Source: Sphaerisporangium fuscum (GTDB lineage: Bacteria; Actinomycetota; Actinomycetes; Streptosporangiales; Streptosporangiaceae). From it: DNA of 64,000 nucleotides. This document shows, piece after piece, positions 60,817-64,000 of this stretch. The position numbers and the translations under genes were made by a program. Within the stretch, counting starts at the first letter, position 1; each line of letters opens with the position of its first letter. The stretch covers positions 1-64,000 of the forward strand of contig NZ_JAHDTF010000036.1 in the NCBI RefSeq assembly GCF_018531465.1. The letters run 5' to 3'. The notes beneath the pieces are model-generated. The model had not been told where the DNA came from. It saw only the letters and a program-made list of their open reading frames with translations, and made no database searches.

Positions 60817-61067
60817 GCACCGTGACGTCGATGCCCCCCGAGGCCAAACGCCGGCTGGCCAATCTCGCCCGGTTCTGGAACGAGCGGCTCGCCGCCGCCG
60901 AGTCGGACGCCGCTTTGGCCCAGGTCTGTTTCGACCGGGCCAGGGCGGCGGCCCGCCGGGCGCAAAAGCACGGCGCCAACCCGAAGGCGATGCACGAGCT
61001 GGCCGAGCTGCTCGCGGCGTGGGCCGAGCGGCAGGAGCGCGCCGAGATCAGGCGTCACGGAGCGTGA
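60813..61067 (+). CDS. Small helical hypothetical protein
   Basis: 84 residues from GTG 60813. Two amphipathic helices rich in Ala/Arg/Glu (LARFWNERLAAAESDAALAQVCFDRARAAARRAQ and MHELAELLAAWAERQERAEIRR). No family recognised. Followed by a gap with unusual repeats. Confidence 0.6.
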   Translation: MSTVTSMPPEAKRRLANLARFWNERLAAAESDAALAQVCFDRARAAARRAQKHGANPKAMHELAELLAAWAERQERAEIRRHGA

Positions 61068-61101
61068 TGTTCATGTTCATCTTCATCCGCCGGATCTGGG
61101 G

Positions 61102-61146
61102 GTCGCGCGCGCATTATGCGCGACGCGCGTACGCGCGACGCGCGAG
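61102..61146. repeat. CG-only repeat/palindrome cluster
   Basis: Two direct copies of GCGCGACGCGCG (61118-61129 and 61133-61144) separated by TAC, overlapping a perfect palindrome CGCGCGTACGCGCG (61124-61137), with CGCGCAT/ATGCGCG just before. It lies in the only long gap of the operon; it could be a transfer (clt) or origin site, or a terminator. Confidence 0.55.
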
Positions 61147-61194
61147 TGTCCCCGATCTGGTCACTGATTGTCAACCACCAGAAAGGAGGCGACC

Positions 61195-62556
61195 GTGAGC
61201 CGCGACGACGACCGCCCCGACGCCGAAGTCCTGACGTTCCCCCGCGTGGTCCTGCCGGGCTCCCTGGACGCCCCCGGGCCCGACGTCGAGCCGGACGCCC
61301 CGACCGGCCCCGCCGACGGGCGGGACGGCGGACCGGTCCCGGTCGGCTCCTGGCCCCGCCTGCCGCAGGTCGACCAGATGGCCCCGCCGCTGCACCTGAC
61401 CGTGCCGGGCACGCCGATGCCCGAGCTGGAGCCCGCCGCCGACGGCGAGGCCTTCGAGGACGGCGCCGTTGGCTCCTTCGTGGCGCCCTCGCCGGCCGAC
61501 CCCGACAACCCGACCGCGCGGGATGTGGCCGGGGTCGCGCTGGCGGTGGTGACGGCCATGGGCGTGGCGGCCGCGCAAGGCATGTGGCACCGGGCCCGGC
61601 ACCGCCAGGCGCTCGCCGACCAGGCTCGCGCCCACGCCGACAAGGCGGTCGGCAAGGCGGCGGCCGGCGCCCGGCACGCGAGCGGCTCGTACGGGAGCAC
61701 CGGCTCCAAGGGCTCCCGCTCCCCCGGGGCCGCCCACGGCTCCTCTGCGCACCGGACGGGCCCCGGCGGGGCCGGAAGATCAGGCGGCCCCGGAAAGGCC
61801 GCCCACGGCCCGCACAGCGACTCCCGCAAGGGGCGGCCGGGACTGTTCGGCGGTCCGGACTCCAAGGCTCCCAAGGCTCCCAAGGCTCCCAAGGCCGCCC
61901 GGGACGGGAAGACGACCCGCCCGGACCGGGACAAGCGCAAGCGCGCCAAGGACGGAGCCGACGACGCCGGGCGGCGCACCCGCTGGATCCCCGGCAGGGC
62001 CAGGCCGGGCGGCAAGACGCCCGGCGAGAAGCACCACAAGCGCGGCTCCGACAAGGGCACTCCGGGCGCGGTCCCCAAGGCCGGCCGGGACGGCAAGACG
62101 ACCTGGACCGACCAGCAGCAGCACCGGCGCCGCAAGCACGGCGACTCCGGCAAGGACAGCGCCAAGGAGCCGAAGCGCTTGACGCCCGGCCCCACGGGCG
62201 AGACCGGCGGCAAGGAGTCCTCGGGGTCCAAGCGGCGCGGCAGGTTCCGGTTCCGCAGGCTGCACCGCAAGAGCGGCACCAGCTGGTGGAAGCGCTGGCG
62301 AGCCCGCCGTCGGCGGTCGAGGCCGTCCGACCCCACGGTCACCGAGGCCACCGAGGCGCCCGAGACGTTCGCCGAGACCGCCGACAACGACTCCTCCCGC
62401 TCCCGCCGCAGCCGCGGCCGCGGCCGCGGCCGTCGGGCGGGCCGGAACTGGAAGGCCGGGACCTGGGAGCGGGAGTGGGAGGGGGATCCGCCTCCGCCAC
62501 CTCCCCGGTTTGAGGACATGCGGCCGCCGCCGGCCGGTGACCGGACGTGCGGGTGA
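61195..62556 (+). CDS. Basic repeat-rich protein of second element
   Basis: 453 residues from GTG 61195 behind AGGAGG. A short hydrophobic segment (DVAGVALAVVTAMGVAAAQGM near 112-132) may be a membrane anchor. From residue 165 on it is strongly basic and low complexity, with SKAPKAPKAPKA and many Lys-Gly-Asp units, ending in Arg repeats. Such tails bind DNA or RNA unspecifically. The frame is supported by ribosome binding site and coupling; two other open frames in the same stretch are products of high GC. Confidence 0.6.
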   Translation: MSRDDDRPDAEVLTFPRVVLPGSLDAPGPDVEPDAPTGPADGRDGGPVPVGSWPRLPQVDQMAPPLHLTVPGTPMPELEPAADGEAFEDGAVGSFVAPSPADPDNPTARDVAGVALAVVTAMGVAAAQGMWHRARHRQALADQARAHADKAVGKAAAGARHASGSYGSTGSKGSRSPGAAHGSSAHRTGPGGAGRSGGPGKAAHGPHSDSRKGRPGLFGGPDSKAPKAPKAPKAARDGKTTRPDRDKRKRAKDGADDAGRRTRWIPGRARPGGKTPGEKHHKRGSDKGTPGAVPKAGRDGKTTWTDQQQHRRRKHGDSGKDSAKEPKRLTPGPTGETGGKESSGSKRRGRFRFRRLHRKSGTSWWKRWRARRRRSRPSDPTVTEATEAPETFAETADNDSSRSRRSRGRGRGRRAGRNWKAGTWEREWEGDPPPPPPRFEDMRPPPAGDRTCG

Positions 62557-62720
62557 CCGTCGAGCGGGTCGACCAGCCCGGCCAGCCGCGCCAGCGCCCG
62601 GCCGAGGCCCCGGAGCTGATGGCCCCGCGGCCCGCGCTCCCCGCAGTCCCCGAGACACCGGCCGCCGCCACGCCCTCGTCGTCGACATCGACCCCACACC
62701 GGCAGGAAGGAGCCCCATCA

Positions 62721-63125
62721 GTGACCACCCCCGTCAAGACCACCCAGTACGCCGACGCGGAGCTGACGATCTACGACGTCATCGACGCCGACGCCGACAT
62801 GGCTAAGGAGATCGTCGAGGGGGTCGCCGAAGCCGTCTCGGCCGCCGAGGGCTGCGACCGGCTGCTGAACAAGCTGGAGGCCCTGCACGCCAAGGTCGTC
62901 GAGCTGAAAGTGCCGGGTGTGCTGGAGGGCATGGTGGTGGCCCTCATGGAGCAGGCCGCCTCGGTCAAGGCCAAGGCCGAGGCCATCGCCGAGAAGCTGC
63001 CCGTGGCCGCCGAGGCGATCTCCGTCGCAGGGAGCAACGCCGAGATCCGTCACCGGCCGCTGGCCGATGCGGTCCGCGACGCCGGCCACATCCGCCCCGC
63101 CGAGCGCGACTACCACAACGAGTAG
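62721..63125 (+). CDS. Hypothetical helical protein
   Basis: 134 residues from GTG 62721 behind GGAAGGAG; an upstream in-frame GTG at 62553 overlaps the previous stop (GTGA) and would add 56 mainly Pro/Ala residues. Core TTQYADAELTIYDVIDADADMAKEIVEG and a long helix rich in Ala. No family recognised. Confidence 0.6.
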   Translation: MTTPVKTTQYADAELTIYDVIDADADMAKEIVEGVAEAVSAAEGCDRLLNKLEALHAKVVELKVPGVLEGMVVALMEQAASVKAKAEAIAEKLPVAAEAISVAGSNAEIRHRPLADAVRDAGHIRPAERDYHNE

Positions 63126-63133
63126 GAGGAGCC

Positions 63134-63565
63134 ATGGGAGAACTGGAGACAAGCCAGACGGGCGAGGTGGTCGCGGCCACCGGTGGGGTGCTGGAGACGG
63201 TGGTGTCCTACGGCATCGTCATCGTCCAGCTCGCCGCCGCCGGGATCCGGCTGCGCGGCCTGTCGGAGCGGGTTCGCTCCACCTACCGCTACGTCGAGGG
63301 CTGCTCCGCTTCGGTCGACCGGCTGGCCGACCAGATGGCGGGCCTGCAGGTCGACGTCGACACCGTCAGCGAGCACCACCAGGCCGCCACCGTCATGCGG
63401 TCGGTACTGGCCGAGGCGGAGGCCATGGCCGCCGCGACCGAGGACCTCGCCAGCCTGTTCGGCCAGGCCGCCGCTGCCCACCAGGCCGACTACGGCACCG
63501 TCGCCGACGCCGCCACCAACATGCCTGTCCCGATGGCCGACGCCCAGTTCTACAGCAACCGCTGA
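63134..63565 (+). CDS. Hypothetical helical protein
   Basis: 143 residues from ATG 63134 behind GGAGG. Long helices with a weak hydrophobic stretch (VVSYGIVIVQLAAAGIRL near 23-40) and a methyl-accepting-like Ala/Gln pattern afterwards. Eight bases after the previous gene. Function unknown. Confidence 0.6.
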   Translation: MGELETSQTGEVVAATGGVLETVVSYGIVIVQLAAAGIRLRGLSERVRSTYRYVEGCSASVDRLADQMAGLQVDVDTVSEHHQAATVMRSVLAEAEAMAAATEDLASLFGQAAAAHQADYGTVADAATNMPVPMADAQFYSNR

Positions 63566-63582
63566 CCAGGAAGGAGACGCCC

Positions 63583-64000
63583 GTGACCCCGCCCCCGCCG
63601 CACCTGCCCGCACTCGACGTCGAGCTCCCCGCCTGGCCCGCCGTGGACCGGGCGCGCCGCCGCCTGGACACCCTGCGCAGCTGCACCGGCCGCGTGACCA
63701 CCGTCGCCGGCGCCGCCGCTGCCGCCGTCGGACTGTTCACGCCCGACGTCACCGGCGCGTCGCTGCTGGCCACCGCGACGCTGTCGGCCGCCGGACTGGC
63801 GAGCTTGCGACTGTGGAAGCCCGACGGCCACCAGAAGGCCACCGCGACCGTGCTGTACCTGATGCCCGGTACCAGCCTCGCGGCCCTGCTGGTCGCCGAG
63901 CGGATCGTGGCGGGCATCCACTGGGGCGAGGCCCTGGCGCTCACCGTCTGGACCACCGGGACATGGCTGCTGCGCCCGGCCCGCATCGCCCGCCGCATGA
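63583..64000 (+). CDS. Membrane protein, partial at window edge
   Basis: At least 139 residues from GTG 63583 behind AAGGAG, running off the window. Three to four hydrophobic segments (VTTVAGAAAAAVGLFT, ATATLSAAGLASL, ATVLYLMPGTSLAALLVAE and WGEALALTVWTTGTWLL). Member of the second element's operon. No family recognised. Confidence 0.55.
   Translation, partial: MTPPPPHLPALDVELPAWPAVDRARRRLDTLRSCTGRVTTVAGAAAAAVGLFTPDVTGASLLATATLSAAGLASLRLWKPDGHQKATATVLYLMPGTSLAALLVAERIVAGIHWGEALALTVWTTGTWLLRPARIARRM

Larger units (their letters stand above)
56147..64000 (+). mobile_element. Second plasmid/AICE-like element (left part)
   Basis: A GntR repressor, operator-controlled promoter, then at least fourteen rightward, tightly coupled small genes including an excisionase-like HTH protein and a DUF2637 membrane protein, the kinds found in actinomycete plasmid and AICE transfer regions. 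Neither replication nor integration genes nor attachment sites are in view. The element continues past the window. Whether the GntR and HTH-deformylase genes belong to it is open. Confidence 0.65.

Noticed and set aside
61116-62513. Alternative plus-strand frame inside the basic protein gene
   Set aside because: No ribosome binding site; the GTG 61195 frame has AGGAGG and a coupled next gene.

Overview
The window is chromosomal DNA of a high-GC actinomycete. Evidence for this is the bacterial proteasome activator (Bpa), an EspI/MinD-like proline-rich ATPase, SigE-type sigma factor, polyprenol-dependent mannosyltransferases, frequent GTG starts and dense four-base overlaps (ATGA/GTGA). Gene content fits Streptosporangiales (Streptosporangium, Nonomuraea, Microbispora and relatives) better than Streptomyces, but that placement is inference.

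Region 1 (1-9.68 kb) is the right part of an actinomycete integrative and conjugative element (AICE) inserted at the 3' end of a tRNA-Ser(GCU) gene. It carries a Nudix hydrolase, two GntR regulators with very clear operator/promoter modules, a Pra-like activator, small transfer-associated proteins, an FtsK/TraSA DNA pump, two tiny zinc-ribbon proteins, a rolling-circle RepSA-type initiator, an excisionase and a tyrosine integrase. The left attachment site lies outside the window.

Region 2 (9.7-45 kb) is ordinary chromosome: YceI/MarR, an acyl-CoA synthetase, a sigma factor, a double-psi barrel/MauE pair, an AAA ATPase, an M15 lipoprotein peptidase, a Nudix-NYN fusion, a permease/DUF1980 pair, tRNA-Ser(UGA), an EspI-like ATPase, quinone oxidoreductase, bpa, HAD phosphatase, cold-shock protein, serS, pheA, three cell-envelope glycosyltransferase-type genes, STAS protein, a two-component system, YidC/DUF6412, arcA, a PAS-GAF histidine kinase with an anti-sigma-type ATPase, ogt, and a TPP-riboswitch-controlled cytX transporter.

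Region 3 (45.1-54.1 kb) is a type I-G (formerly I-U) CRISPR-Cas locus: array 1 (15 repeats), csb1-csb2-cas3-csb3 as a tightly coupled operon, then array 2 (9 repeats). No cas1, cas2 or cas4 is present. The two arrays have different hairpin stems but the same 3' end of the repeat, related leaders and matching degenerate terminal repeats, and should therefore be processed by the single Cas6 domain in Csb2.

Region 4 (54.1-64 kb) starts with an unusual HTH(XRE)-peptide deformylase fusion and a short GntR regulator, then a long rightward run of small, translationally coupled genes of a second mobile element: an excisionase-like HTH protein, a sliding-clamp-like protein, a DUF2637 membrane/coiled-coil/HTH protein, a basic repeat-rich protein and several unknowns. 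It runs off the right edge, with no rep or integrase visible. The most unusual items for follow-up are the double-array I-G locus lacking adaptation genes, the HTH-deformylase fusion, the clamp-like protein on a mobile element, and the Nudix-NYN fusion.
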